A stretch of 64,000 nucleotides of DNA from an uncultured Eubacteriales bacterium (GCA_900544405.1 UQVA01000002.1:75907-139906), one strand, 5' to 3'; positions 41,589 to 49,630 are shown, counted from the stretch's first letter. The notes: generated by a model from the letters alone, not told the origin. A program made the numbers and translations.

Positions 41589-41783
41589 TCATGCGTCCGG
41601 GTCGGTGAGGTCGATAAGCAGAGGAGAGCGGAAAGAAGCCCATACGGAATTCTGACAGTGTAGCAACGTCATGAAAAGTTCGGAAGTCGGGTCAATGTGA
41701 CAGGAATCCAGAGCCGAAGTCAGCAGGACAGCCAGGTCATACAGGGCCACAGGGTCAGAGGAACCGGCAGACAGCGGAGCCAT
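41589..41783 (-). CDS. Small protein of the replicon unit, unknown function
   Basis: A 64-residue protein beginning MAPLSAGSSDPVALYDLAVLL, with a helical middle and an acidic end (LLIDLTDPDA). A strong AAGGGAGGTGATTTT ribosome-binding site and a good promoter (41823-41851) support expression. No family recognised. It is the first gene of the minus-strand rep operon, separated from rep by the GC-rich hairpin region. Confidence 0.6.
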   Translation of the reverse strand: MAPLSAGSSDPVALYDLAVLLTSALDSCHIDPTSELFMTLLHCQNSVWASFRSPLLIDLTDPDA

Positions 41784-41822
41784 AAAATCACCTCCCTTGT
41801 AAATACGAGTTTTACGGATTTA

Positions 41823-41851
41823 ATTATAACTACGAGATTCTAGGATTTCAA
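41823..41851 (-). promoter_or_regulatory. sigma-A promoter of the rep operon
   Basis: Minus strand TTGAAA (41846-41851) and TATAAT (41823-41828), 17-bp spacer, back-to-back with the XRE promoter, which suits control of both by the XRE protein. Confidence 0.72.
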
Positions 41852-41932
41852 TAGTAAATCTTATTTTCTCGGAATTGCACAAAAAGAGAGGCCAAAAAGG
41901 CGGGACAGAACGGTCATTTTAGTACGAAATGC

Positions 41933-41961
41933 TTGAATTTACCCTCTGGAAATGCTATACT
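41933..41961 (+). promoter_or_regulatory. sigma-A promoter of the XRE regulator
   Basis: TTGAAT 41933-41938 and TATACT 41956-41961, 17-bp spacer, 40 nt upstream of the ATG. Confidence 0.7.
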
Positions 41962-42000
41962 ATCAAGCAAGGAAATGAGAAGGGGAGGGGACGAGCAGCC

Positions 42001-42414
42001 ATGAAGAAAAGGTACAAGTATGCCAAACTGGAAAGAGCCAGAATGAACGGAGAGTTTGGTGAGTACCTGAAACAGGGAATATCAGATAAGCAGCGGACGG
42101 CCATCATCGGAAAGCGGATTGAGTTTCTGAGAGCACAAGCCAGAATGTCACAGCAGGATGTGAGCGAGATAATCGGAATAGCGAAAAGCACATATAGCGG
42201 CTATGAACTAGGGCAGCACGAGCCGTCAGCGGAGACGATTTGCAGACTGGCAGAGTTGTTCCTGGTAACGACAGACTTTATCATCGGCAAAGGCTACATG
42301 ACGGAAGAGCTGGACAACGAAGCCCTGGTGGACTACATGAGCGAAAAGCGGGACCAAGATTTTGAAATGGACGAGCTGCAGACCACGATGGCCCGGATAG
42401 AGAACGAAGAATGA
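42001..42414 (+). CDS. XRE family helix-turn-helix regulator
   Basis: This 137-residue protein has an HTH_3 domain (residues about 40-95): GKRIEFLRAQARMSQQDVSEIIG, then KSTYSGYELGQHEPSAETI. A C-terminal acidic tail follows. Such regulators control plasmid or prophage genes; the divergent promoter of the rep operon is the likely target. AGGGGAGGGG precedes the ATG at 42001. A degraded second copy lies at 39316-39575. The 139-bp repeat begins 3 nt after the stop. Confidence 0.88.
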   Translation: MKKRYKYAKLERARMNGEFGEYLKQGISDKQRTAIIGKRIEFLRAQARMSQQDVSEIIGIAKSTYSGYELGQHEPSAETICRLAELFLVTTDFIIGKGYMTEELDNEALVDYMSEKRDQDFEMDELQTTMARIENEE

Positions 42415-42417
42415 CAG

Positions 42418-42556
42418 AACCCCCAGCCGTGGAGCAGTCCACAGCTGGGGGACATTTTATGTGGGAGTTGTTGAAAGCCAAACAGGGGAGAAAAGTTCGG
42501 ATTTTTCGGCTTCCTGAAATCGGCAGATTCTAGGCTCTGACGAACGCAACAAAATA
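42418..42556 (+). repeat. Direct repeat, right copy
   Basis: Partner of 39581-39719. It starts with the same terminator-like hairpin and ends in CGAACGCAACAAAAT. Here this continues into a perfect 15-bp inverted repeat (42541-42555 with 42560-42574) that is degenerate at the left copy. Confidence 0.9.
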
Positions 42557-42688
42557 AAAATTTTGTTGCGTTCGCTGCCTCAAAGGAAACCGCTGGCGTG
42601 TTCGCCAGCGAACGCATATGAGCCGAATGGAACACAGCGACCGGCTCAGAGTTTTCGGAACGGTTAAACGTTGCACTGTATCATCTTC

Positions 42689-42805
42689 AGCGAAACTGCC
42701 TACACAGGATTTTCTGAAGATCTGGACTACTACAACAATAATCGCAGAATCAGGGCAAGACTAAAGGGCTTGCCGTCTGCAATTCACAGATAACAAGCCC
42801 TTTTG
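42689..42805 (+). pseudogene. C-terminal remnant of an IS3-family transposase
   Basis: The frame reads DLDYYNNNRRIRARLKGLPSAIHR then stop, QAL. It closely matches the usual end of IS150-group transposases (YYNN.RI.AKLKGL.PAIHRQQAL). Only about 35 codons remain, and a TAA replaces the penultimate Gln codon. An AAGGGCTTG/CAAGCCCTT hairpin with T-run overlaps the end. No inverted repeats of a whole IS are visible. Confidence 0.7.
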
Positions 42806-42848
42806 ATTGTTTGAATGATTTGTGCTAAGATATTTGTCTAACTTTTTC

Positions 42849-43472
42849 TTATATGTTCTCAAAGATGTTTTCGGTTATCTGCCGGGTATGGATGACTTTA
42901 TAGCCGACGCTGGTGAGAATCAGGTTTACAAAGCGGTCACGTTCCTGGCGGTCCTGCCGGTCGTGACTGCTGTCGTCCAATTCGATGATGGCTTTGATAT
43001 GCATACCCTGGTCGCAGATAACAAAATCAACGTGCTTGGCCTGGATCTTATAGAACAAGGTCTTGTATTTCTTCTGTCCCCGAATCGGCTCGATAATATC
43101 CAGCAGGCGGACCTTCGGACAGATCACATAGCCTTTGGCATCGGCAATCGGTTTCAGCAGCTTGTAGTTGTAGAGTTCATTCTTGGTCAGCAGATATCGG
43201 GCTCGGTAACTCTCGATGAAGTCGCTATCATTTTCGATGGATGTTAGATAGCTTCTGGTTTCACCTTCATCATATTCGTTATAATCACCAATTATATCTG
43301 TGAACTCTTCTGACGGTGCATCAATGTTGTCTGCTAGAACAGGAGAACCAGGCGACTGCCTATCCGCTTTATTATGGTGTCTTGAAAGTAGCTGCTTAAC
43401 TTTATTCCATATCCATTTGACTAAAATAGCTATTAGAATGATGAGAAGTGCATATATGATATTTTTCCACAT
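42849..43472 (-). CDS. DUF2726 domain protein with membrane anchor
   Basis: This protein of about 207 residues has an N-terminal membrane helix (residues about 3-22, IIYALLIILIAILVKWIW) and a Ser/Asp-rich linker. The C-terminal DUF2726 domain (residues about 75-205) is a nuclease-like fold with YVICPKVRLLDII, HVDFVICDQ and IELDDSSHD. GGAGGATAAA fixes the ATG at 43472. Relatives of this fold are restriction-nuclease-like, but the function is unproven. AT-rich and beside IS and plasmid remains. Confidence 0.85.
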   Translation of the reverse strand: MWKNIIYALLIILIAILVKWIWNKVKQLLSRHHNKADRQSPGSPVLADNIDAPSEEFTDIIGDYNEYDEGETRSYLTSIENDSDFIESYRARYLLTKNELYNYKLLKPIADAKGYVICPKVRLLDIIEPIRGQKKYKTLFYKIQAKHVDFVICDQGMHIKAIIELDDSSHDRQDRQERDRFVNLILTSVGYKVIHTRQITENIFENI

Positions 43473-43507
43473 TTTATCCTCCGGGTTGTCTCTCAATTAT
43501 TTTTTAT

Positions 43508-43535
43508 TTTATACCGAAAGGCATATTTTTGTCAA
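43508..43535 (-). promoter_or_regulatory. sigma-A promoter of the DUF2726 gene
   Basis: Minus strand TTGACA (43530-43535) and TATAAA (43508-43513), 16-bp spacer. Confidence 0.7.
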
Positions 43536-43579
43536 TATCTCAGTGAAGCACTCGGCAAAAGAAATATTTCTCTCCCCTT

Positions 43580-44695
43580 TTATGGCACCAATGTCAGAAG
43601 CGCACCGGCGGCCAGAACGGAGGCAATTTGTCCGGAGACGTTGACGGCCACGGCATGCATCAAAAGGAAGTTCTGATTATCCTCCTGCTGGCCCATTTTG
43701 TGGACGATGCGAGCGGACATGGGGAACGCCGAAATGCCTGCTGCCCCAATCATGGGGTTGACCTTCTTCCCTTCCGGCAGGAACAAGTTTACCAATTTCG
43801 CCACAAGCACGCCTCCGGCGGTGTCCAGCACGAAGCCCGCAAGGCCTAAGCCCAGAATCAGTAGGGTATCCGGTGCAAGAAACAAGTCCGCTTGCATTTT
43901 TGTAGCTACGGTCAGGCCCAGAAGCAGGGTGATGAGGTTGGCCAGGACTTTCTGAGCGGTTTCGGAAAGCAGCTCCAGAACTCCACATTCCCGGATGAGA
44001 TTGCCGAACATCAGGAAGCCGATGAGTGCAACGCTCTTGGGGGCCAGGATACCGGAAATGACGGTAATCAGTATGGGGAACAGGATTTTTGTGGTTTTAG
44101 ACACGGATTTTGGAGCGTATTTCATGCGAATTTTCCGCTCTTTCTTCGTGGTCATCAGCCGGATCACCGGGGGCTGGAGGATGGGGACCAGGGCCATGTA
44201 GGAGTAGGCCGCTACAATGATGGCCCCCAGATATTTGGAGGAATAGTAGTTGGCCACGAAGATGGATGTCGGCCCGTCAGCGGCGGCAATGACCGCAATG
44301 GACGCCGCTTCCCGGATGGGAAATCCCAGGGCCGAGGCCAGAATCAGCGTCAGGAAAATGCCCGCCTGGGCGGCGGCCCCGAAAATCAGCAGCTTCGGGT
44401 CTGCCAGCAAGGGTCCAAAATCGATCATGGCGCCGATGCCGATGAACAGCAGCAGCGGGAACAATTCGTTTGCGATGCCCGCCTGAAACAGCACGTCCAG
44501 AGGGCCTGCTTCCAGACCCTGGGTGATGGCCCCGGAGAAGGGCAGGTTCACCAGAATGGCTCCGAAGCCCATGGGTAGCAGCAAGGCCGGTTCCATGTTT
44601 TTGCGGATGGCCAGGTAGATGAGTCCTCCGCCGATGCACCACATCAGCAGCATTTGCCAGGTGATGGCACGAACGTTTTCCAGAATGGTTCCCAT
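43580..44695 (-). CDS. Sodium ion-translocating decarboxylase beta subunit
   Basis: This 371-residue membrane protein has about nine segments and the OadB/GcdB/MmdB hallmarks: GFGAILVNLP near residue 43, GIGAMIDFGPLLADP near residue 85, AADGPTSIFVAN near residue 138 and MIGAAGISAFPMSARIVHK near residue 318. The beta subunit couples decarboxylation of a biotin-bound carboxyl group to Na+ export. No alpha, gamma, delta or biotin-carrier subunit lies nearby, so it is an orphan here. AAGGAGG precedes the ATG. A riboswitch-like leader precedes the gene. Confidence 0.93.
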   Translation of the reverse strand: MGTILENVRAITWQMLLMWCIGGGLIYLAIRKNMEPALLLPMGFGAILVNLPFSGAITQGLEAGPLDVLFQAGIANELFPLLLFIGIGAMIDFGPLLADPKLLIFGAAAQAGIFLTLILASALGFPIREAASIAVIAAADGPTSIFVANYYSSKYLGAIIVAAYSYMALVPILQPPVIRLMTTKKERKIRMKYAPKSVSKTTKILFPILITVISGILAPKSVALIGFLMFGNLIRECGVLELLSETAQKVLANLITLLLGLTVATKMQADLFLAPDTLLILGLGLAGFVLDTAGGVLVAKLVNLFLPEGKKVNPMIGAAGISAFPMSARIVHKMGQQEDNQNFLLMHAVAVNVSGQIASVLAAGALLTLVP

Positions 44696-44716
44696 AAATG
44701 TACCTCCTTAAAAATA

Positions 44717-44838
44717 AAAAAGCGAGACTTTTACCGTCAAAAAACGATAAAAGTCTCGCAATAAAAGCTATAAGCGGGCCGAAGCCGTACTGACGCCCAT
44801 AGCACGGGGGTTCCCCCGCTTGCTACTCCCTTTTTGGG
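44717..44838 (-). promoter_or_regulatory. yybP-ykoY (manganese)-type riboswitch with terminator
   Basis: Read on the minus strand from 44838, it contains AAAAAGGGAGTAGC, a GC-rich hairpin (GCGGGGG/CCCCCG), the GGCGTCAGTACGGC loop, a closing GCTAT/ATAGC stem and GCGAGACTTTT. This is the order and wording of the yybP-ykoY aptamer. The final GCGAGACTTTTATCG (44745-44759) also pairs with 44722-44736 to make a terminator with a T-run. Ligand binding should therefore block termination and turn the gene on. It begins 10 nt after pyk. Confidence 0.75.
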
Positions 44839-44847
44839 TATTCGGTT

Positions 44848-46266
44848 TTACTGAATGGTGGCGACCTTGATGAGATTCGTGTTGCCGGACATTCCGTTGG
44901 TCATGCCGCCGGTAATGACGATATCATCACCGGGCTTCAGATCGCCGACCTTCTTGGCGGCCTCCTGTGCCTGATAGAAAAGCACGTCCGTGGACTCAAA
45001 CTTCTGGCTCATTACCGGGGTAACACCCCAGGACAGAGCCAGCTTATACCAGACGTCCCGGTTGGTAGCCATGCCGATGATGTCCACCGGCGCCCGGAAA
45101 CGGGAGATCATCCGCACGGTGGTGCCGGAAATGGAGGTAGCCACGATCATTTTGGCTCCAATGTCGATGGCCATGCCGCAAGTGGCGTGGGAAATGGCGT
45201 CCAGACGGTTCTTGATCTTGAACTCGCTGCTGCGGAAACGCTTGGCGTAGCTGATGTGCTTCTCGGTCTCCTCACAGATCTGGGCCATGGTGGACACGGC
45301 CTCCACCGGATATTTGCCGGCGGCAGACTCGCCGGAGAGCATTACGGCGCTGGTACCGTCATAAACGGCGTTGGCCACGTCGGAAATTTCCGCACGGGTG
45401 GGCCGGGGATTCTGGATCATGGATTCCAGCATTTCCGTGGCGGTAATGACCCGCTTGCCCAGCATCCGGCACTTGCTGATGATGTGCTTCTGGATGGCTG
45501 GCAGCTCCGTGAAGGGTACTTCCACACCCAGATCGCCACGGGCCACCATGATGCCGTCGCAGAGGTCGCAAATTTCTTCGATATTATCCACGCCGGACCG
45601 GTTCTCGATTTTAGCGATGATGGAGATATTCCCGCCGCCGTTTTCTTCCAGGAAGGCACGCATATCCGCCAGGTCCTGCTTCCGGGACACGAAAGAAGCG
45701 GCCACGAAGTCCACATGATTGCGGATGCCGAACAGCAGGTCCTGCTTATCCTGTTCGCTCAGGTAGACCTGATTCAGCGTCTTGTTGGGGAAACTCATGC
45801 TCTTCCGGTCGGACAGCACGCCGCCCACCAGGGTCTTGCAGTGGATTTCGCTGCCCTCAATGGATTCTACTTCAAAAATCACCAGGCCGTTATTGACCAG
45901 CACCCGGTCCCCCTTGCGAAGGTCCTTGGCAAGGCCCGCATAGTTCACGGCTACCCGGCTCTGATTGCCGATTACGCTGTCGTCGGTGGTGAAGGTGAAG
46001 GGGGCCCCGTCGTTCAGGGTAATTTTGCCGTTTTCAAAGGTCTTGATACGGAATTCCGGGCCTTTGGTGTCCAGCATGATGGCGATGGGCAGGTCCAGTT
46101 TCTCACGGACCCGGCGGATCATATCCAGTTTGGCCTGCTGCTCCTCATGGGTGCCGTGGGAAAAATTCAGTCGGGCCACATTCAGACCGGCCTTACACAT
46201 GGCGGTAAACACCTGCTCGTCGCTGCTGGCGGGGCCGATGGTACCGATGATCTTGGTTTTACGCAT
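44848..46266 (-). CDS. pyk: Pyruvate kinase
   Basis: This 472-residue protein has MRKTKIIGTIGPAS at the N-terminus, ARLNFSHGTH near residue 32, MLDTKGPEF near residue 65, the catalytic Lys region IIAKIEN near residue 215, and MVARGDLGVEVP near residue 240. It lacks the extra C-terminal PEP-utiliser domain found in some Bacillus enzymes. The ATG at 46266 lies 8 nt from AGGAG; a GTG three codons upstream is less likely. It makes pyruvate and ATP at the end of glycolysis. Confidence 0.97.
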   Translation of the reverse strand: MRKTKIIGTIGPASSDEQVFTAMCKAGLNVARLNFSHGTHEEQQAKLDMIRRVREKLDLPIAIMLDTKGPEFRIKTFENGKITLNDGAPFTFTTDDSVIGNQSRVAVNYAGLAKDLRKGDRVLVNNGLVIFEVESIEGSEIHCKTLVGGVLSDRKSMSFPNKTLNQVYLSEQDKQDLLFGIRNHVDFVAASFVSRKQDLADMRAFLEENGGGNISIIAKIENRSGVDNIEEICDLCDGIMVARGDLGVEVPFTELPAIQKHIISKCRMLGKRVITATEMLESMIQNPRPTRAEISDVANAVYDGTSAVMLSGESAAGKYPVEAVSTMAQICEETEKHISYAKRFRSSEFKIKNRLDAISHATCGMAIDIGAKMIVATSISGTTVRMISRFRAPVDIIGMATNRDVWYKLALSWGVTPVMSQKFESTDVLFYQAQEAAKKVGDLKPGDDIVITGGMTNGMSGNTNLIKVATIQ

Positions 46267-46304
46267 TGTAAACACTCCTGATAAGACAATCTTGATTCTT
46301 TTAT

Positions 46305-46333
46305 AGTATAATCGATTTCCGGCGGTTACACAA
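46305..46333 (-). promoter_or_regulatory. sigma-A promoter of pyk
   Basis: Minus strand TTGTGT (46328-46333) and TATACT (46305-46310), 17-bp spacer, about 40 nt upstream of pyk. Confidence 0.6.
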
Positions 46334-46381
46334 GTGTAATGCGAAAAATTTTACGAAAGAATTTCAAGAGCCTATCTTTTG

Positions 46382-46410
46382 TTGCGTTAGGAGCGGAATT
46401 GTGCTATACT
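46382..46410 (+). promoter_or_regulatory. sigma-A promoter of the XerC-like recombinase gene
   Basis: TTGCGT 46382-46387 and TATACT 46405-46410, 17-bp spacer. Confidence 0.6.
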
Positions 46411-46439
46411 ACCTTATGCTGAAACGGAGGAAAAGTGCC

Positions 46440-47444
46440 ATGCAGCGTTATTCCGATTGCCCGCAGATTCTGCGGGACTTCCTGGCCTATCACGAGAGCA
46501 TCAAGGGCCAGTCTCCCCTGACCATTTCCGAATACCACCTGGACTTGAGAATGTTCCTTCGGTTCATGAAACTCATGCGCAGCGATATGCCTGTCAATAC
46601 GCCTCTGGAGGCCATCGACATCCGGGATATTGACCTGAACTTCATCCGGGGCATCGAGACCTCCGATATTTTTGATTTTCTTTCCTACCTGGCCACGGAC
46701 CGGGTCTATGAGTCTGGCTCCCCTGCCCCGGACCACGGCATTTCCGCCAAAAGCCGGGCCAGAAAGCTGTCTGCCATCAAGTCCTTCTATAAATATCTGA
46801 CCGTGCGGACGAAGCTATTGGAGGAAAACCCGGTGGCGGACCTGGAATACCCCAAAATTCGCCGGAGTTTGCCCAAATACCTGACCATGGAGCAATCTGC
46901 CGCCCTGCTCCAGTCTGTTTCCGGGCAGAATCAGGTCCGGGATTACGCCATTCTAATGCTGTTCCTGAACTGCGGCATCCGGCGCAGCGAGTTGGTGGGC
47001 CTGAACCGGACGGACGTGTACGAGGACCGCATCCGGGTGGTGGGCAAAGGCAATAAAGAACGGTTCGTGTACTTCGGGACCCCCTGCCGGAAGGCCCTGG
47101 ACGATTATCTGGAAGAACGGAACCAGAAGGTCCTCACCGACGACCGGGCGCTGTTCGGCTCCCGGGACGGGAACCGTATCAGTGTTTCAGCGGTCCATCG
47201 ATTGGTGAAAAAGGCCCTGCTGCAGGCGGGCCTGGATGCAACGGAGTTGTCCGCCCATAAGCTGCGCCACACCGCCGCCACCATGATGCTCTCCGGGGGC
47301 GTGGACGTGCGGACGGTCCAGGAGGTGCTGGGCCACGAGAATCTGAATACCACGCAAATTTACACCCATATCGAAAGCACGGAACTGAAAATTGCTGCCC
47401 AGGCCAATCCCCTGTCCCATCTGGATTTTTCCAAAAAAGAATAA
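46440..47444 (+). CDS. Tyrosine recombinase, XerC-like
   Basis: This 334-residue protein has a core-binding N-terminal domain (residues about 8-120) and a catalytic domain with CGIRRSELVGL near residue 177, HKLRHTAATMM near residue 278 and the nucleophile region LNTTQIYTHI near residue 312. It is longer than XerD at 31 kb and is the likely second Xer partner of the chromosome. ACGGAGG sets the ATG at 46440. No other mobile-element genes adjoin it, and it is followed by a strong terminator shared with radA. Confidence 0.9.
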   Translation: MQRYSDCPQILRDFLAYHESIKGQSPLTISEYHLDLRMFLRFMKLMRSDMPVNTPLEAIDIRDIDLNFIRGIETSDIFDFLSYLATDRVYESGSPAPDHGISAKSRARKLSAIKSFYKYLTVRTKLLEENPVADLEYPKIRRSLPKYLTMEQSAALLQSVSGQNQVRDYAILMLFLNCGIRRSELVGLNRTDVYEDRIRVVGKGNKERFVYFGTPCRKALDDYLEERNQKVLTDDRALFGSRDGNRISVSAVHRLVKKALLQAGLDATELSAHKLRHTAATMMLSGGVDVRTVQEVLGHENLNTTQIYTHIESTELKIAAQANPLSHLDFSKKE

Positions 47445-47448
47445 GAAA

Positions 47449-47494
47449 ACGCCCTCCGATTGCCGAAAAAAGCAGTCGGAGGGCGTGATTTTTT
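47449..47494. terminator. Terminator between the recombinase gene and radA
   Basis: A 12-bp perfect stem (47449-47460 with 47475-47486) and GATTTTTT on the plus side, overlapping the radA stop. Confidence 0.85.
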
Positions 47495-48854
47495 ACAGGG
47501 CCACTTCAATGGCCTCCCGGATATTGCGGACCCGGTAAACTGTCAGCCCTGCGGGGACGTCCAGCTTTTCGCTGCCGCTTTTGGGCAGGATACAGGTCTT
47601 GAAGCCCAGCCGGGCAATTTCCGAGAGCCGCTGGTTCATATGGGACACGCTGCGTATTTCGCCGGTAAGGCCCACCTCGCCCATGGCCACCAGCTCGTCG
47701 GCAATGGGCCGGTCCCGGTAGGAGGAGGCCACCGCCAGGATCACAGGCAGGTCCGCTCCCGGCTCGTCCAGCCGCAGGCCGCCGATGACGTTGATGTAAG
47801 CGTCGAAAAGGCTCAGCTTCATGCCGCCCCGCTTTTCCGCCACCGCCAGCAGAAGCGCCGCCCGGTTAAAGTCGAAGCCATCCGCCGTCCGCCGGGGGAC
47901 GTTAAAGGACGTTTTGGCCACCAATGCCTGGACCTCCGCCAGTACCGGCCGGGTACCCTCCATGACGCAGGCCACGCAGGTGCCGCTTTCCCCACTGGGG
48001 CGGCCGTCCAGCAGCATCTGGGAGGGGTTCGGCACCTCGATAAGGCCATGGTCTCCCATTTCAAAGACGCCGATTTCATTGGTGGAGCCAAAGCGGTTCT
48101 TGGCGGCCCGCAGGAGCCGATAAGAGCTGTTGGGGTCCCCTTCAAAATACAGCACGCAGTCCACCATGTGTTCCAGGACCTTGGGGCCTGCGATATTGCC
48201 GTCCTTGTTGATGTGGCCCACCACGAATACCGTGATGCCCTGGGCCTTGGCCAGATTCATCAGGATCATGGTACATTCCTTTACCTGGGAAATACTGCCG
48301 GGGAGAGAGTCGTTGGTGTCGGTGTAGAGGGTCTGGATGGAGTCGGCGATTAGTACGTCCGGCTGCAATTCGTTGACTGCTTCCAGAATGTCCGTCATCT
48401 GCGTCTCCGAGAGAATGTACAGTCCCTCCGGCTCCACCCCCAGCCGCCGGGCCCGGAGCTTCAGCTGCCGTTCGCTTTCCTCACCGGACACATACAGAAC
48501 CTTCCGGCCCTGGCACAGGCAGGAGCAGATTTGCAGCAGCAGCGTGGATTTGCCGATGCCGGGCGCACCGCCTACCAGCACCAGACTGCCGCCTACCGCA
48601 CCGCCGCCCAGGACCCGGTCCAGTTCTCCCATGCCCGTGGAGAAGCGAATTTCCCCTTCCGTGTCCACCTGGGACAGCTTCTGGGGCCGACGGCTGCCGC
48701 CCACCGGGGCGGACTTGGCCCGTCCGGGGGCGGCGGGCTTTTCCGTATGTTCTTCCAGGGTGTTCCAGGCACCGCAGGCCGGGCAGCGCCCCTGCCACTT
48801 GGGCGTTTCGTTTCCACATTCCGTGCAGTAAAATACCGTTTTCGTTTTCGCCAT
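47493..48854 (-). CDS. radA: DNA repair protein RadA (Sms)
   Basis: This 453-residue protein has an N-terminal zinc finger (YCTECGNETPKWQGRCPACG) and a RecA-like ATPase with Walker A GGAPGIGKSTLL near residue 93. The family motif KNRFGSTNEIGVFEM lies near residue 252, and a Lon-like C-terminal domain follows. RadA acts in branch migration of recombination intermediates. It follows cwlD on the same strand with a 25-nt gap. Confidence 0.97.
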   Translation of the reverse strand: MAKTKTVFYCTECGNETPKWQGRCPACGAWNTLEEHTEKPAAPGRAKSAPVGGSRRPQKLSQVDTEGEIRFSTGMGELDRVLGGGAVGGSLVLVGGAPGIGKSTLLLQICSCLCQGRKVLYVSGEESERQLKLRARRLGVEPEGLYILSETQMTDILEAVNELQPDVLIADSIQTLYTDTNDSLPGSISQVKECTMILMNLAKAQGITVFVVGHINKDGNIAGPKVLEHMVDCVLYFEGDPNSSYRLLRAAKNRFGSTNEIGVFEMGDHGLIEVPNPSQMLLDGRPSGESGTCVACVMEGTRPVLAEVQALVAKTSFNVPRRTADGFDFNRAALLLAVAEKRGGMKLSLFDAYINVIGGLRLDEPGADLPVILAVASSYRDRPIADELVAMGEVGLTGEIRSVSHMNQRLSEIARLGFKTCILPKSGSEKLDVPAGLTVYRVRNIREAIEVAL

Positions 48855-48879
48855 ATCCGATTTCCTTCCCGGCTTTTTT

Positions 48880-49584
48880 CTACATTATATCAGTGCTTTC
48901 CCGCCTGGTCAAGAACTCTGTGACTGTGGCGGCGATGCAGCAGCAGAGCTTTTTCTGATGATCGGCGCTCCGCAGCTTTGCTTCCTCGGCTTCGTTGGAG
49001 AGAAAGCCACACTCTACCAGCACGGCGGGACAGTTTGCCTTTTCCAGAAGATAGATGCCCTTGCCGGATTTCACGCTCCGATGGCTGTTGGGGTCCAGGG
49101 TCCCGATAAGGGAGGCTTGCAAAGCTCCCGCCAGTTCCTTCCCGGCGGCGTTGCAGAACACCTGGGCCCCGGAATATTGGCTCTGGGGGAAATAGTTCTG
49201 ATGGATGCTCAGAAGCAGTCCGTTTTCCGTGGCGTTGACCAGCCGGACCCGCTCCTTCAGGTCCGAGACCTTCTTCTCGGAAAGGGTCTTTCCGGTGGTG
49301 TAAATGGACACGTCCTCCTGCCGCAGCAGCGTGGGGTTATAGCCCAGCAGCCGGAACAGGTCCCGCAGCCGCAGGCTGATCTCCAGATTGATTTGACTTT
49401 CCGGCACCCCCGTGCAGGAGACGGCGCCCCCGTCCTCCCCGCCGTGGCCGGGGTCAATGACCAACTGCACCCGCTCCACGGAGCCGGCGGTGGGAAGGAC
49501 CCGGCTCCCCCAGAGAATGACCGCCAGCAGCACCCCGGCGCAGCAGGCAAAAATGCGGAGATACCCGGCCAACGTTCGTTTCAT
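48880..49584 (-). CDS. cwlD: N-acetylmuramoyl-L-alanine amidase CwlD
   Basis: This 234-residue protein has a signal/anchor segment (residues about 8-28) and an Amidase_3 domain: VIDPGHGGEDGGAV near residue 40, a zinc-binding Glu in NLEISLRL, SIHQN, and VECGFLSNEAEE near residue 195. CwlD prepares the muramic-lactam residues of spore cortex. GAGGTGATGGC sets the ATG at 49584; the longer upstream frame is not needed. It is divergent from the cotJ operon, grouping two sporulation loci. Confidence 0.92.
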   Translation of the reverse strand: MKRTLAGYLRIFACCAGVLLAVILWGSRVLPTAGSVERVQLVIDPGHGGEDGGAVSCTGVPESQINLEISLRLRDLFRLLGYNPTLLRQEDVSIYTTGKTLSEKKVSDLKERVRLVNATENGLLLSIHQNYFPQSQYSGAQVFCNAAGKELAGALQASLIGTLDPNSHRSVKSGKGIYLLEKANCPAVLVECGFLSNEAEEAKLRSADHQKKLCCCIAATVTEFLTRRESTDIM

Positions 49585-49630
49585 GCCATCACCTCGGCAT
49601 TTCTTTATGCACGGGAGCAAGAAAAAATGC

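Larger units (their letters stand above)
39581..42556. mobile_element. Replicon-like unit between 139-bp direct repeats
   Basis: One 2,837-bp period (for example 39581-42417) carries, on the minus strand, a 64-residue protein, a Rep_trans-like initiator, a small excisionase-type HTH protein and a 68-residue protein. On the plus strand it carries an XRE regulator. A 365-bp GC-rich hairpin region lies upstream of rep. No integrase is encoded. The arrangement, unit length identical to repeat spacing and a degraded XRE gene at the left, fits a small circular replicon inserted into, or duplicated from, an older copy of itself. Confidence 0.6.

Noticed and set aside
46377..46390. TTTTGTTGCGTTA similar to the replicon repeat end
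   Set aside because: Only about 12 bases match, and they form the -35 region of the XerC-like gene; taken as chance.
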